Shown here: positions 35,132-44,362 of the stretch, one piece after another
How the letters are laid out: the number at the start of each line of letters is the position of its first letter
Position numbering within the stretch: the stretch's first letter is position 1
NCBI RefSeq assembly: GCF_007744075.1
Contig: NZ_CP036266.1
Span: forward strand, 1,265,001 to 1,329,000
From: Gimesia chilikensis
GTDB lineage: Bacteria; Planctomycetota; Planctomycetia; Planctomycetales; Planctomycetaceae
DNA length: 64,000 nucleotides
Direction of reading: 5' to 3'
Notes under the pieces: model-generated
The model's database searches: none
Told to the model about the DNA's origin: nothing
What the model saw: the letters and a program-made list of their open reading frames with translations, nothing else
Position numbers and translations under genes: made by a program

Positions 35132-37717
35132 TTACTCCTGAACGACTTCGACTTCCTGATCCATAGTTTCAAAGTGCTTCTGGACGTTGTACTTCGCCAG
35201 CAGATCTTTGCCCCAGTTCTGGATTGTCTGCACCTGCTCCTGCTGAGCCATCGGCAGGTAAGGTGAGAAGAAGAAGAACAGGTCCGTTTTCAGGAATTCC
35301 TGGTACATGGCAGTCTGGCCGCCCGGTGTGGACGGAATCCGGTTGATGACTTTGACCACGTAGCAGATCGACTTGTCGGCATTCAGAGCCACGCCCACAT
35401 CCCCTTCCTGCATGTTGTCGAAGACCTGTTCCATGAAGTCGTTGCCGGCTCCATCGATGGCAGAAATCGTCGAGAGTTCAGGCCGGGGGAAAGCGAACGG
35501 GTTGCTTGCACCGGCTGTCGAGGTCCGCATCCAGCTGAAGGATTCGGTGGTCTGCGTTAACAGTTCCGATCCCTCTTTTTTGCCGGTGATGGTCTGCCCC
35601 TTCAGAGCAGTCTGCATGTCTTCGTCTTTCGCTTTAGTGATCAAAGCCTTGAGTTCTTCTGCCCGTTTCTGAGCCAGCGGACGGGCTTTTTCAGTTTTGA
35701 TCTGGGCAATGATCTCCTGCTTGATTTCGGGATCGTCGAACTTAGGCACCATCGTGTCGGTATGAGCGACTTTCCAGTAAGAAATCAAAGCACTGGAGAA
35801 GGAATCTTCCGCTTCGAAAGTCGTGTAAAGCTGATCCATGGGGGTGCCGAACAGCTGCTCGAGCACGGTTCGCGGCTGTGCCGTGAATTCATTCAGAGTG
35901 GGTTCACGTGCAGTACCCAGCGGGTATTTCTCAGACTCCATGAGTTCCCGGGCGGTCATCATGGGGGTGATGTTATACACGAGCTTGTTCTTGGCTGCAT
36001 AGCTCTTGAGCTGCTCGGTGATCTCCTTCGGTGTCGGAGGATTCTCATCGGTAGCAGGGCTGTTGATCTTGTAGCTCAGGTCGTTCATGAAGGTCGCGGC
36101 TGCGTTGATCTTCTGCTGCATCAGTTCCAGGGTGCGTTCCCGCAGCAGCTGATCGCGAATTTCACTTTTCAACTCATCGTTGAGTGGACGGTATGGTTCC
36201 AGCGGAGGTGCAGCCGTCGTTGCACTTTCCGGTTGAGAGTCTGCCGGTTTGTCAGCAGGTTTCTCAGCTGGCTGTGCTGGTTTGCTTTCGGGCTTCGCAG
36301 CTGGTTTCGCAGGCTTATCAGCCGGCTTCGTATCTGCAGCGGGAGCCGATTCTTTCTTTTCAGGTTCCTTGGCTGCAGACTCTTTCTTGGCAGGCTCTGG
36401 TTTAGCAGGCTGCTTTTCATCCAGCAGTGCTACGAAAGTTGTCTGGTTGGAATCGAGGGCACTCGTTTTGTCTTTCGATTCTGTTTTGGCTTTCTCTGCT
36501 TCCGGTTTCGCTTCGGTCTTGGGTTTTTCCTCAGCCTTGGGAGCAGGTGTTTTGGTTTTCTCCGCTGGGTCTGCCTTGGGAGCTTCTGGCTTCGCAGGTG
36601 CTTTCTCTTCAGCAGCTGGTTTAGGAGCGGCAGGCTTCGGGGCTTCGACCGGTTGATCTCCCTGCGGAGCGACAGGAGCTCCCGGGAAGTTCATGTTCGG
36701 ATCGTTGGGGATCGGATTATTTTTGTAAAGCGTTTCCTTGTTCTCTTCGTAGAACGCTTTGATCTCTTCTTCTGTAACAGCCTTTACCTGCTTTTCGGTC
36801 TCTTCGTAGTCGGCCAGCAGGTATTCGACTTTCACTTTGGGTGGCTGCAACAGCCCCGGTGCTCCCGGACCTTTTTCGTTGGGCATGACCGCTTTGTAAT
36901 TTTCGTAGAATGCCTTCATCTCAGCTTCGGTCGGTTCGGCGATCTCTTTCTTGAAATCTTCGACCGGCAGGGCTGCCACTTCCAGTTCTTCGCGTACGTT
37001 GAATTTCTGATAGAAGTTCCAGTACTGATCCGGGGTCAGCGAGACTTCAGGGCTCTTCAGCTGGAAGGCAAGACGTGCTTTGAGCTGGTCCCGCAGGATT
37101 TCATAAATCCGTCCCTGGGTGACACCCAACTGCTGGCAGACCCGTTTGAAGGCGTCCTGGCTCAGTTTGTTATTGGTATAGCGTGAGATGTAATTGGAAA
37201 CCGCATCGTCAGAGACTACCAGTTGCATCTGGTCTGCTTCTTTACGGAGCAGGAATTCCAGGATCATGTCGTCTTCGGTGCTCTGCACAAAGGGAAAACC
37301 GAACAAGGCACCCTGCGGCACCCGTGCGCTCTGCATTTCTTCCTCGGTGAGCGAAGCGAAATACGACTGGGCGACGAACTGGTTGGCGATCTGCCGGTTC
37401 TGCAGCATGATCTGGTACTGCTGCTGGTCGATTTCTCCTGCGGTGGAGGTGACGACATTCGCGGTTCCCATCCGGGGCATGTACATGTAGCCCAGTAGAA
37501 AGCCGACCACGACTCCGACGACGGCAAATTCTTTGCCTTTACCACGGTCTTTTCCCAGGAACCAGAATAAAGGTCCCACAAAGAGCATGCCCAGGATCGG
37601 CGGTACCTGGTCTGCATTCATCTGGCCCAGCACGATAAATGCGAACATGGCCAGAATGGTCAGGGGGACCATTAATACTTTTTGATTTTTACGAAACAAT
37701 TCCAGTGGCGAGGCCAT
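35132..37717 (-). CDS. Membrane-anchored SurA/PpiD-like peptidyl-prolyl isomerase family protein
   Basis: About 861 residues from the ATG at 37717, with AAGGAAA upstream. The N-terminus has two hydrophobic segments (LTILAMFAFIVLGQM; ILGMLFVGPLFWFLG), with another nearby (FAVVGVVVGFLLGYMY). A SurA-N/PpiD-like helical chaperone region follows (LLRKEADQMQLVVSDDAVSNYI to about residue 250). The middle, about residues 330-500, is a Pro/Ala/Lys-rich low-complexity insert. The C-terminal part ends GDVGVALNADKSICYVVKVINR. A classic parvulin core is not fully clear. Probably an envelope-folding chaperone. Confidence 0.8.
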   Translation of the reverse strand: MASPLELFRKNQKVLMVPLTILAMFAFIVLGQMNADQVPPILGMLFVGPLFWFLGKDRGKGKEFAVVGVVVGFLLGYMYMPRMGTANVVTSTAGEIDQQQYQIMLQNRQIANQFVAQSYFASLTEEEMQSARVPQGALFGFPFVQSTEDDMILEFLLRKEADQMQLVVSDDAVSNYISRYTNNKLSQDAFKRVCQQLGVTQGRIYEILRDQLKARLAFQLKSPEVSLTPDQYWNFYQKFNVREELEVAALPVEDFKKEIAEPTEAEMKAFYENYKAVMPNEKGPGAPGLLQPPKVKVEYLLADYEETEKQVKAVTEEEIKAFYEENKETLYKNNPIPNDPNMNFPGAPVAPQGDQPVEAPKPAAPKPAAEEKAPAKPEAPKADPAEKTKTPAPKAEEKPKTEAKPEAEKAKTESKDKTSALDSNQTTFVALLDEKQPAKPEPAKKESAAKEPEKKESAPAADTKPADKPAKPAAKPESKPAQPAEKPADKPADSQPESATTAAPPLEPYRPLNDELKSEIRDQLLRERTLELMQQKINAAATFMNDLSYKINSPATDENPPTPKEITEQLKSYAAKNKLVYNITPMMTARELMESEKYPLGTAREPTLNEFTAQPRTVLEQLFGTPMDQLYTTFEAEDSFSSALISYWKVAHTDTMVPKFDDPEIKQEIIAQIKTEKARPLAQKRAEELKALITKAKDEDMQTALKGQTITGKKEGSELLTQTTESFSWMRTSTAGASNPFAFPRPELSTISAIDGAGNDFMEQVFDNMQEGDVGVALNADKSICYVVKVINRIPSTPGGQTAMYQEFLKTDLFFFFSPYLPMAQQEQVQTIQNWGKDLLAKYNVQKHFETMDQEVEVVQE

Positions 37718-38149
37718 GCTGTTTCCTTCTTGAGTCTGCAAGTCGAACGAAATCGATTTCCTGTCGTCAGTTTCCGGAAGAACAGGGTTACCCCGGTGCT
37801 CTCCGGCGGGATTCGTATCTCCCGTTCGGAAAAGAGTTTTCCGTTTAATCCATGTGTTGTAATTTATTCCGGCAATTCGTGAAAGTCTTCTCTGAAAGAA
37901 TCCTGCGGTTTCCCACCTGATCTTACGCCGAAAACAGCCCGTTTGGGGATCACGATCCGCTGTGAAAAAATAATTACAGGCTTGACAGGGACTTTTATCG
38001 CGGTTATGGATTGCCGGATGAAATTGATCAAATGAATCCGCAGCAACGATTCAAAACAGTCTCTGTCAGAAGTACATTGAGCCGCGTATTGTAGCCGGGA
38101 GAGCTCTGGTGACAAGGTTGACGTCGGTTTTCCAGGAAGGATAGATCTG
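37718..38149. other. Divergent promoter region of PPIase and topA
   Basis: About 430 bp without a gene. For topA, TTGACA (37982-37987), 17 nt, TATGGA (38005-38010) is a fair promoter; the -10 box matches only three of six positions. An AGGAAGG ribosome-binding site precedes the topA GTG. Confidence 0.5.
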
Positions 38150-40861
38150 GTGGCAAAGAAAAAGCTGAAAGCTTTGGTGATCGTGGAATCACCTGCCAAG
38201 GCAAAGAAAATCGGCAGCTATTTAGGCAGTGATTATAAGGTACTGGCCAGTATGGGCCACGTGCGCGACCTGCCTGCCAAAGCTTCCGATGTTCCTTCCG
38301 AATTCAAGAAGAAACACAAATGGGCCACCCTCGGGGTCAATGTTGAATCGGAATTCGAACCGTATTACCTGGTTCCCAAGGAAAAAAAGAAGACGGTCAA
38401 AGAACTCAAAGATGCTTTAAAGGACGCTGAAGAGCTGATTCTCGCGACCGACGAAGACCGCGAAGGAGAAAGCATCGGCTGGCATCTCACCGAGCTGCTT
38501 AAACCCAAAGTGCCTGTAAAACGCATGGTTTTCTCGGAAATCACCGAAGAAGCCATCAAGGAAGCCATCGAAAATCCACGTGAACTTGACCTGAACCTGG
38601 TTTCCGCACAGGAGACCCGCCGGGTCCTGGACCGTCTGTATGGGTTTACACTGAGTCCCCTGCTGTGGAAAAAAGTTTCCCGCGGACTCTCCGCCGGTCG
38701 CGTGCAGTCTGTCGCGGTTCGTATCCTGGTTCAGCGGGAACTGGAACGCCTGGCGTTTCGCAGCGGTACCTACTGGGACTTGAAAGCCCTGCTCAAAACG
38801 GACGAAGGGGCCGAATTCGAATCGATGCTGATGACCGTCGGCGGAAAGAAAGTCGCCAGTGGTAAAGACTTCGACGAATCCACCGGGAAACTCAAAGAGG
38901 GCGCCGACGTCCTGCTGCTCAACGAACAGCAGACCGAAGAACTCCTGGAACGCGTTCAAAAATCGGACTGGACCGTCACCTCCGTCGAACAGCGGATGCA
39001 GTCACGCAAACCCCCCGCACCGTTCACCACCAGTACGCTGCAACAGGAGGGGAACCGGAAGCTGAACATGTCGGCCCGGGAAACCATGCAGGTCGCCCAG
39101 CGGCTCTACGAAGACGGTCACATTACTTACATGCGTACTGACAGTGTGAACCTCTCCAACGAAGCGATAACAAGTGCCCGTCAGCGGATTGAAGATCTCT
39201 ACGGCCAGGATTACCTCAGCCAGGACATCCGCCGCTTCGAGACCAGTTCCAAAGGGGCACAGGAAGCTCACGAAGCGATCCGTCCTGCCGGTAAACTGAT
39301 GAAAACCGCTGAGGAACTGAACCTCAAAGGACAACAGGCCAAACTCTATGCCATGATCTGGAAACGGACGATGGCCACCCAGATGGAAGAAGCCCGCCTC
39401 CGCTTCCAGACCGTTACGATTACAGCAGACGACGCTGAATTCCGGGCTACCGGCCGCCATGTCGAGTTCCCCGGTTTCTTCCGTGCCTATGTGGAAGGGG
39501 TCGACGATCCCGAAGCCGCACTGGACGACAGTGAATCCATGCTGCCGCCTCTGGAAGAAAATCAGAAGCTGGATCCCAGCCAGGTCGAACCACTCAAGCA
39601 CGAAACCAAGCCCCCCGCGCGGTACACGGAAGCCACGATTGTCCGCAAGATGGAAAGCGAAGGGGTGGGCCGTCCCAGTACCTACGCCTCCATTATCAGT
39701 ACTATTCAGGATCGGGGCTACGTCAACAAATCAGGCAGTCAGCTCGTTCCAACCTTCACCGCGCTGGCGGTCACGCGACTCCTGGAAAAGTTCTTCCCGA
39801 ACCTGGTCGACCTGCAGTTCACCGCTGCGATGGAACAGGAACTGGACGACATTGCCGTCGGCGAAGGGGATCGTCTGCCTTATCTGAATCATTTCTACAG
39901 GGGTAAGGAAGGGCTCGACGAGCAGGTCAAAACCAAGGAAGAGACCATCGATGCTCGCGAAATCTGTACCCTGGACCTGGACGGCATCGAGTCAGCAGTG
40001 CGTGTCGGCCGTTACGGACCGTACGTTACCGATGAAAATGTGGAAGAGCCCGTGTCGGCTTCGATTCCCGAAAATATCGCCCCTGCAGACCTGACCAACG
40101 AACTGGCTCAGAAACTGATTCGCCAGAAGAGCGAAGGTCCCAAGGCACTGGGGATGCACCCCGAAGAAAATTCACCCATTTACAAGTTGCACGGCCCCTT
40201 TGGACCGTACCTGCAGCTGGGCGATGTGACCGAAGACGGCCCCAAGCCGAAACGGGTCAGTATTCCGAAAACCGTGGACCCGGATGACGTCGACCTCGAT
40301 CAAGCTCTGAAATACCTGAGCCTGCCCCGTTTCCTGGGAGAGCATCCCGAGACCGGCAAGAAGGTCAACGCAGGCATCGGACGCTTTGGACCCTACGTCC
40401 TGCATGACAAGGTCTATAAGTCTTTGACAAAAGATGATGACGTACTGACCATCGAACTGGATCGTGCAGTCGAACTGCTCAAGCAGGCCCGCCGGCGCAG
40501 TGCCCCGACTCCGATTCGCGAACTGGGTAAACATCCCGAGGACGAAGAACAGGTCGCCATCTTCGATGGTCGTTACGGACCTTACGTGAAACACGGAAAG
40601 ATCAATGCCACGATTCCCAAGGAATACGAGGTCGAAAACGTAACCCTCGAGCAGGCCGTCGAATGGCTGGAAGCCAAAGCGGCTAAGAAGGGCGTCAAGA
40701 AAAAGGCGAAGAAAGCCACCAAAAAGAAAACGGCGACCAAAAAATCAGCCGCAAAGAAGACTACGAAAAAAGCAGCTGCCAAGAAAAAGACGACCAAGAA
40801 AAAAGCCGCCAAAAAAGCGACTAAAAAGAAAGCCGCTGAGAAAAAAGAGGACGACGAATAG
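38150..40861 (+). CDS. topA: DNA topoisomerase I with Lys/Ala-rich tail
   Basis: 903 residues starting at a GTG. Toprim domain (VIVESPAKAKKIGSYLG; later ATDEDREGESIGWHL with the DxD-type metal residues) is followed by the type IA core with catalytic Tyr in YMRTDS (Tyr about 327) and a QEAHEAIRP motif. Three or more C-terminal GRFGPYV-type repeats are present instead of zinc fingers. The last about 55 residues are almost only Lys, Ala and Thr, like a histone H1 tail, ending EKKEDDE. It relaxes negative supercoils. The following gene is convergent, with its end only 5 bp away. Confidence 0.96.
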   Translation: MAKKKLKALVIVESPAKAKKIGSYLGSDYKVLASMGHVRDLPAKASDVPSEFKKKHKWATLGVNVESEFEPYYLVPKEKKKTVKELKDALKDAEELILATDEDREGESIGWHLTELLKPKVPVKRMVFSEITEEAIKEAIENPRELDLNLVSAQETRRVLDRLYGFTLSPLLWKKVSRGLSAGRVQSVAVRILVQRELERLAFRSGTYWDLKALLKTDEGAEFESMLMTVGGKKVASGKDFDESTGKLKEGADVLLLNEQQTEELLERVQKSDWTVTSVEQRMQSRKPPAPFTTSTLQQEGNRKLNMSARETMQVAQRLYEDGHITYMRTDSVNLSNEAITSARQRIEDLYGQDYLSQDIRRFETSSKGAQEAHEAIRPAGKLMKTAEELNLKGQQAKLYAMIWKRTMATQMEEARLRFQTVTITADDAEFRATGRHVEFPGFFRAYVEGVDDPEAALDDSESMLPPLEENQKLDPSQVEPLKHETKPPARYTEATIVRKMESEGVGRPSTYASIISTIQDRGYVNKSGSQLVPTFTALAVTRLLEKFFPNLVDLQFTAAMEQELDDIAVGEGDRLPYLNHFYRGKEGLDEQVKTKEETIDAREICTLDLDGIESAVRVGRYGPYVTDENVEEPVSASIPENIAPADLTNELAQKLIRQKSEGPKALGMHPEENSPIYKLHGPFGPYLQLGDVTEDGPKPKRVSIPKTVDPDDVDLDQALKYLSLPRFLGEHPETGKKVNAGIGRFGPYVLHDKVYKSLTKDDDVLTIELDRAVELLKQARRRSAPTPIRELGKHPEDEEQVAIFDGRYGPYVKHGKINATIPKEYEVENVTLEQAVEWLEAKAAKKGVKKKAKKATKKKTATKKSAAKKTTKKAAAKKKTTKKKAAKKATKKKAAEKKEDDE

Positions 40862-40865
40862 TCGT

Positions 40866-41675
40866 TCAGGCGGACGCCTTCGACTGATCGGTGTCCGCCT
40901 CGGCAGGCGTTGTCTCGCTATCGAGTTTCTCAGCGCAGTTTTTACGGTCGGCTGCTTCAACCTCGGATTCATCCAGGTCGAATTCTTCTATCAGTTCCCG
41001 TCGCCGCTGGTTAACCTGGCGGTCAAATTCCGAGAGCACATCCAACGCGCGATCGCGTGAGGTCACCAGGCCAATGATCAGGTACTGAGCGATCGCCATG
41101 CCGTAACAGACCCAGCCCACGGTATCGACGGCGATCGCAGACAGGATTGCAAAGACGGGTGACGAACGATTGATATGCTGGCAGACAAAACCTTTAAGAA
41201 TGGCCCGCCATTTTTCTTTCAGCTCACGCCAGATTCCGTACTCCCGGGATAACTCCAGTTTCGGGGGGCCAGGGTGAATAATCGAGAACAGTTCCTGATC
41301 GGGCATCACTTCAATCACACCAATCACCAGCATGATCCGGAAACCCATTAGCACCGGGTTGCTGCTCTCCTCGGGTTGCACATTGGGCAGCCAGGAGAAG
41401 AGCGCTGCTTCCATGTTTTTGGTTGCAACCAGCAGCAGCAGAGAACCACGAAACCACTGCTCCAGGTCTTTCTCGAGCTCTTCATCAATTTCCTGAACCC
41501 GTACGACCTTGTTCATGAACAAATGAAAAATAGGAATTGCGATCAGCCCCACAAAGAAACGTGTTAAAGGTTTCAACACGTTTCGCAGGTAGGGAAACAT
41601 GGGGCTTAGATAGGAAAACAGGATTCTGATCAATCCACCCACAGCAAATCCAATCTGGTCGAAGGGCGTCAGCAT
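40866..41675 (-). CDS. Multi-pass membrane protein of unknown function
   Basis: About 269 residues from the ATG at 41675, which has a GGGAG ribosome-binding site 8 nt upstream. Four or five hydrophobic segments are visible (IGFAVGGLIRILFSYL, FFVGLIAIPIFHLFM, GFRIMLVIGVIEV, ILSAIAVDTVGWVCYGMAIAQYLIIGLV), and the C-terminus is acidic. No family was recognised. It lies downstream of the retron RT on the same strand but behind a hairpin terminator, and has its own ribosome-binding site. Membrane proteins are known effectors of some retrons, so the link deserves a check, but it is equally likely to be an ordinary chromosomal gene. Confidence 0.75.
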   Translation of the reverse strand: MLTPFDQIGFAVGGLIRILFSYLSPMFPYLRNVLKPLTRFFVGLIAIPIFHLFMNKVVRVQEIDEELEKDLEQWFRGSLLLLVATKNMEAALFSWLPNVQPEESSNPVLMGFRIMLVIGVIEVMPDQELFSIIHPGPPKLELSREYGIWRELKEKWRAILKGFVCQHINRSSPVFAILSAIAVDTVGWVCYGMAIAQYLIIGLVTSRDRALDVLSEFDRQVNQRRRELIEEFDLDESEVEAADRKNCAEKLDSETTPAEADTDQSKASA

Positions 41676-41727
41676 GAATTCGTCTCCCTGCTGATCAGAA
41701 CGCACGATTCCTCAGCAGGGATCAAAA

Positions 41728-41768
41728 AAAGGCCTCGAAAAACCGGATTGGCAACTGAGACCGGGCCT
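41728..41768 (-). terminator. Terminator after the retron RT gene
   Basis: On the minus strand AGGCC and GGCCT (41768-41764, 41735-41731 region) pair across an inner CGG/CCG, then a run of Ts follows. The stem is modest, so read-through is possible. Confidence 0.6.
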
Positions 41769-41820
41769 CTATTATGTCGCAAAAAGCGTCACTGAGACAA
41801 GGCAGATTCGCGTGTTGCGC

Positions 41821-43098
41821 TTACCAGCGAATCTGTTCGTAGAGATGCAGTAAACGCTGACCACGATTCGGGTTGAGCTGCTGCACGTGAGCGATTTTAC
41901 CCCGCAGATGATTTGCAAAATCAGGATGCTGTTCCCGGTTTTGTGTTTCTGGGCCCTGGCGGATGCAATTCGTGAGAATCGCTTTCAGACGGTCAAATTC
42001 CTTGCGGGACACATTCGTGTGTTCGTTCACAACAACGCCCGTGACGGTCTGCCGCTGATTATTTCTGATCACTCGTCGTTTCGACAGATTCACCTGAAAG
42101 CGCTCCGAACGGATCACCTGCTGGACCAGCGGGATAAACACCTTCAATGATCGCAGAAATGCTTCCGACCCCGAGAAGGTCAGGTCGTCTGCATAGCGTG
42201 TGTAATCGGCTCCAAAGGATCGTGCCAGTCCCGACAGTCGCACATCCAGTGAGTAAGCTGACAGATTCGCCAGAGCAGGGGACGTTGGTGCGCCCTGTGG
42301 CAGGTGACGTGGCAGATAGGGGAGCAGTGGCCGCAGTGTCCCATCGGGAAAGGGCAGGTTCGCCGGAATCGCTGAAGTCGTCAGACGTGCCAGCCAGAGG
42401 GCGGCTTCCCGGCAGTAACCCAGACTGCGAAAAATCGAAACCACGCGCGAGAACTTCACGTTCGCATAGAAGTTTTCCAGGTCGAATTTCAACACCACCC
42501 GTTTGCCTGCATGCGGTCGGGCATTGGTCACGGGCGAATGCCCCGAGACAAAACCGTGGGCACTATGGTGCATGGGGATCCGACTTAAGATTTCCTGCTG
42601 GATCTGCTGCTGAGCCATTTTGATAAACGGACGCGGCGCTTCAATCAACCGAAACCCGTTTCGTTTGGGCAACCAGTGATAAGTGTAATGCGACTCCTTT
42701 ACATCTTCCGGACCGTCGCTGTGATTGTAACGATGTGTCAGCCAGGCGAGTTTTCCCAGTGGAATTTCCAGCCACTGTGCCAGTTCCAATGGCGTCGCGA
42801 ACTGAGGCAGTTCATGGCGACTCAGCTGCTCTGCATCCGTGTCCTGGGTCATGTCAAAATAATGACCGGTCATGGCACCGTAGCGGGCCAGCTCGTAGGG
42901 GGGCGCTGGGACCTCTTCAATATTGTACTCAGTCCGTGGTCGTCTCTTGGGATAGCGGAGCGGCTGCAGACGGACGGGGCGTCGCTTCTGAGGTGGTTCG
43001 TGGGGGGCCGGCTCAGGGACAGGATCGGGATCCGCTGCCTGACCGGAGCGGTCGGGAGGGGACCCGAAGAGCTGGCGAATAAAATCAAATAAGCCCAT
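41821..43098 (-). CDS. Retron reverse transcriptase
   Basis: 425 residues. A group-II-like RT core with retron hallmarks: HGF then NARPH (NAxxH, residues 192-196), FDLENF (motif A, Asp 206), QGAPTSP (268-274), YADD (302-305) and VTG (352-354). Catalytic residues are intact. The first about 95 residues are an extra, Pro-rich basic region before a helical stretch (PLELAQWLEIPLGKLAWLTH) and the YTYHWLPKRNGFRLIEAP segment. It is thus longer than the usual retron RT of about 300-320 aa and recalls, from memory, the longer myxobacterial RTs. A ncRNA of the expected form lies 65 bp upstream. Confidence 0.93.
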   Translation of the reverse strand: MGLFDFIRQLFGSPPDRSGQAADPDPVPEPAPHEPPQKRRPVRLQPLRYPKRRPRTEYNIEEVPAPPYELARYGAMTGHYFDMTQDTDAEQLSRHELPQFATPLELAQWLEIPLGKLAWLTHRYNHSDGPEDVKESHYTYHWLPKRNGFRLIEAPRPFIKMAQQQIQQEILSRIPMHHSAHGFVSGHSPVTNARPHAGKRVVLKFDLENFYANVKFSRVVSIFRSLGYCREAALWLARLTTSAIPANLPFPDGTLRPLLPYLPRHLPQGAPTSPALANLSAYSLDVRLSGLARSFGADYTRYADDLTFSGSEAFLRSLKVFIPLVQQVIRSERFQVNLSKRRVIRNNQRQTVTGVVVNEHTNVSRKEFDRLKAILTNCIRQGPETQNREQHPDFANHLRGKIAHVQQLNPNRGQRLLHLYEQIRW

Positions 43099-43162
43099 TC
43101 GAATAACCTGGAGTCAGTTCAATGCTATGCGGATCAAAAGCGGGTCAGCGCAAAACAATGGC

Positions 43163-43332
43163 CAGCGGGCCGCACAACCCATCCTGTGACGAAGTGTTGC
43201 AACGAAAACGGTCTTTCGTTGCGACACTTCACCTGTCGTAGTCTGGTCAATTCTTCTCCCGCGGGGTATCCCCGCAGTGCTCTGAGAAATCGGTCAGGAT
43301 TCATTCAGAGTCAGAGCTTGTGCGACCCACTG
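43163..43332 (-). ncRNA. Retron msr-msd ncRNA
   Basis: Minus strand, 170 nt. a1 (43332-43318, CAGTGGGTCGCACAA) pairs with a2 (43177-43163, TTGTGCGGCCCGCTG) over 15 bp with two G-U wobbles. Directly after a1 comes G43317, the candidate branching guanosine in an AGC context. msr hairpins: GCTCTGA/TCAGAGC (43317-43311, 43285-43279) and GCGGGG-ATA-CCCCGC (43275-43261). The msd is a hairpin of 17 bp (one G-U) with a 6-nt loop at 43230-43191. The order a1-msr-msd-a2 before the RT gene is that of a standard retron. Read by eye, not folded computationally. Confidence 0.88.
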
Positions 43333-43347
43333 CCCATCTGACTGCAA

Positions 43348-43375
43348 ATCGTATCCTTTTCGTGAGATGCGTCAA
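43348..43375 (-). promoter_or_regulatory. Promoter of the retron transcript
   Basis: On the minus strand TTGACG (43375-43370), 16-nt spacer, TACGAT (43353-43348). The predicted start near 43341 falls about 9 nt before the a1 repeat. Confidence 0.6.
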
Positions 43376-43633
43376 TGTTAAGTCCATTGAATTCAGGTCT
43401 CCCCCTGATTTTTCGTGCAGGAAATCTGTACCCTAAACTATGTCGACCGGGTCAAATACAGTCAATTTGTCCGATTTTGGACCTCCAAACTGCAATTGCC
43501 CTGTTTTCAGGACCTGACTACAGTGCCGCTGCCGGTCCAGACCATGCAGGAGTGCATTTCTGTTGACCAGGCGATATGCTGTCCTCTAAACCGGATTGAA
43601 ACTTCCATTCCGGGATCAATACAACAATAGAAA
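43376..43633. other. Region upstream of the retron
   Basis: About 260 bp between the retron promoter and the M50 protease gene. AT-richer than the surrounding genes. Short open frames here show no recognisable features. It must hold the protease promoter. Confidence 0.4.
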
Positions 43634-44338
43634 GTGAAGCTGATGCTGGGAAATGTCGCTCCCACAGAATTTGATTTACGTTTTTCCATATTTGGCATTC
43701 CGATCCGCGTGCATCCACTGTTCTGGGTTGTGGCCGCCTTCATGGGCTGGAATCCGGATGATCTGAAATTTACCTGGATCTGGATCGCCTGCGTATTCGT
43801 CTCCATCCTGGTTCACGAACTGGGACACGCCATCATGGCGAAAATCTTCGGCTGGCCTCCCCAGATTATTCTCTATCATTTCGGCGGTCTGGCCGTCTAT
43901 CAGCCGTATTCGGGGCTGACCACACAACGCTCGATCATCATTTCCGCCGCCGGCCCGATGGCCGGGTTTATCCTGTTCGGCATCGTGTGGGTCTTCCGCT
44001 ATTACTCGATCCGCTTCGGCCTCTGGGACGGCTTCAGCCCACAGGCGCGAGGGTATATAGGCCTCGCCTTTTATGACCTGATCTTTATCAACCTCTACTG
44101 GGGGCTGATTAACCTGGCACCGGTACTCCCCCTGGATGGCGGACATATCTGCGAAGATATCTGCAAGTCGGTCAAACGTTACCGGGGCGATATCCTGGCG
44201 CTGCAGATATCGATGGTCGTCGCCGGCGGTCTGGCCGTTTATTTTTTTTCACAGCATATGCGCTACGCGGGAATCATGTTCGCACTGTTCGGCGTCTTCA
44301 ACTTCCAGATGTACCAGCAGCGCAACCGGTCCTGGTGA
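43634..44338 (+). CDS. Site-2-protease-type M50 family peptidase
   Basis: 234 residues, about six membrane segments. The zinc motif HELGH is in VSILVHELGHAIMAKIFG, and the third ligand lies in PVLPLDGGHI (DG motif). The family cleaves membrane-embedded regulators such as anti-sigma factors. There are no PDZ or CBS domains, so it is a minimal form. Two anti-sigma factors in this window are possible, but untested, substrates. It is convergent with the enolase-superfamily gene. Confidence 0.9.
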   Translation: MKLMLGNVAPTEFDLRFSIFGIPIRVHPLFWVVAAFMGWNPDDLKFTWIWIACVFVSILVHELGHAIMAKIFGWPPQIILYHFGGLAVYQPYSGLTTQRSIIISAAGPMAGFILFGIVWVFRYYSIRFGLWDGFSPQARGYIGLAFYDLIFINLYWGLINLAPVLPLDGGHICEDICKSVKRYRGDILALQISMVVAGGLAVYFFSQHMRYAGIMFALFGVFNFQMYQQRNRSW

Positions 44339-44362
44339 GACGAGAGTTACGCTGAGAGTAGC

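Noticed and set aside
35762..37186. Long plus-strand open frame rich in Phe, Leu and Arg
   Set aside because: Antisense to the PPIase gene; its composition mirrors the low-complexity insert of that gene.
40869..40904. Hairpin AGGCGGAC/GTCCGCCT just after topA
   Set aside because: It lies inside the convergent membrane protein's coding region and has no T-run, so I do not call it a terminator.
40866..41675. Membrane protein as the retron effector
   Set aside because: It has its own ribosome-binding site and lies behind a terminator-like hairpin; kept only as a hypothesis in the findings.
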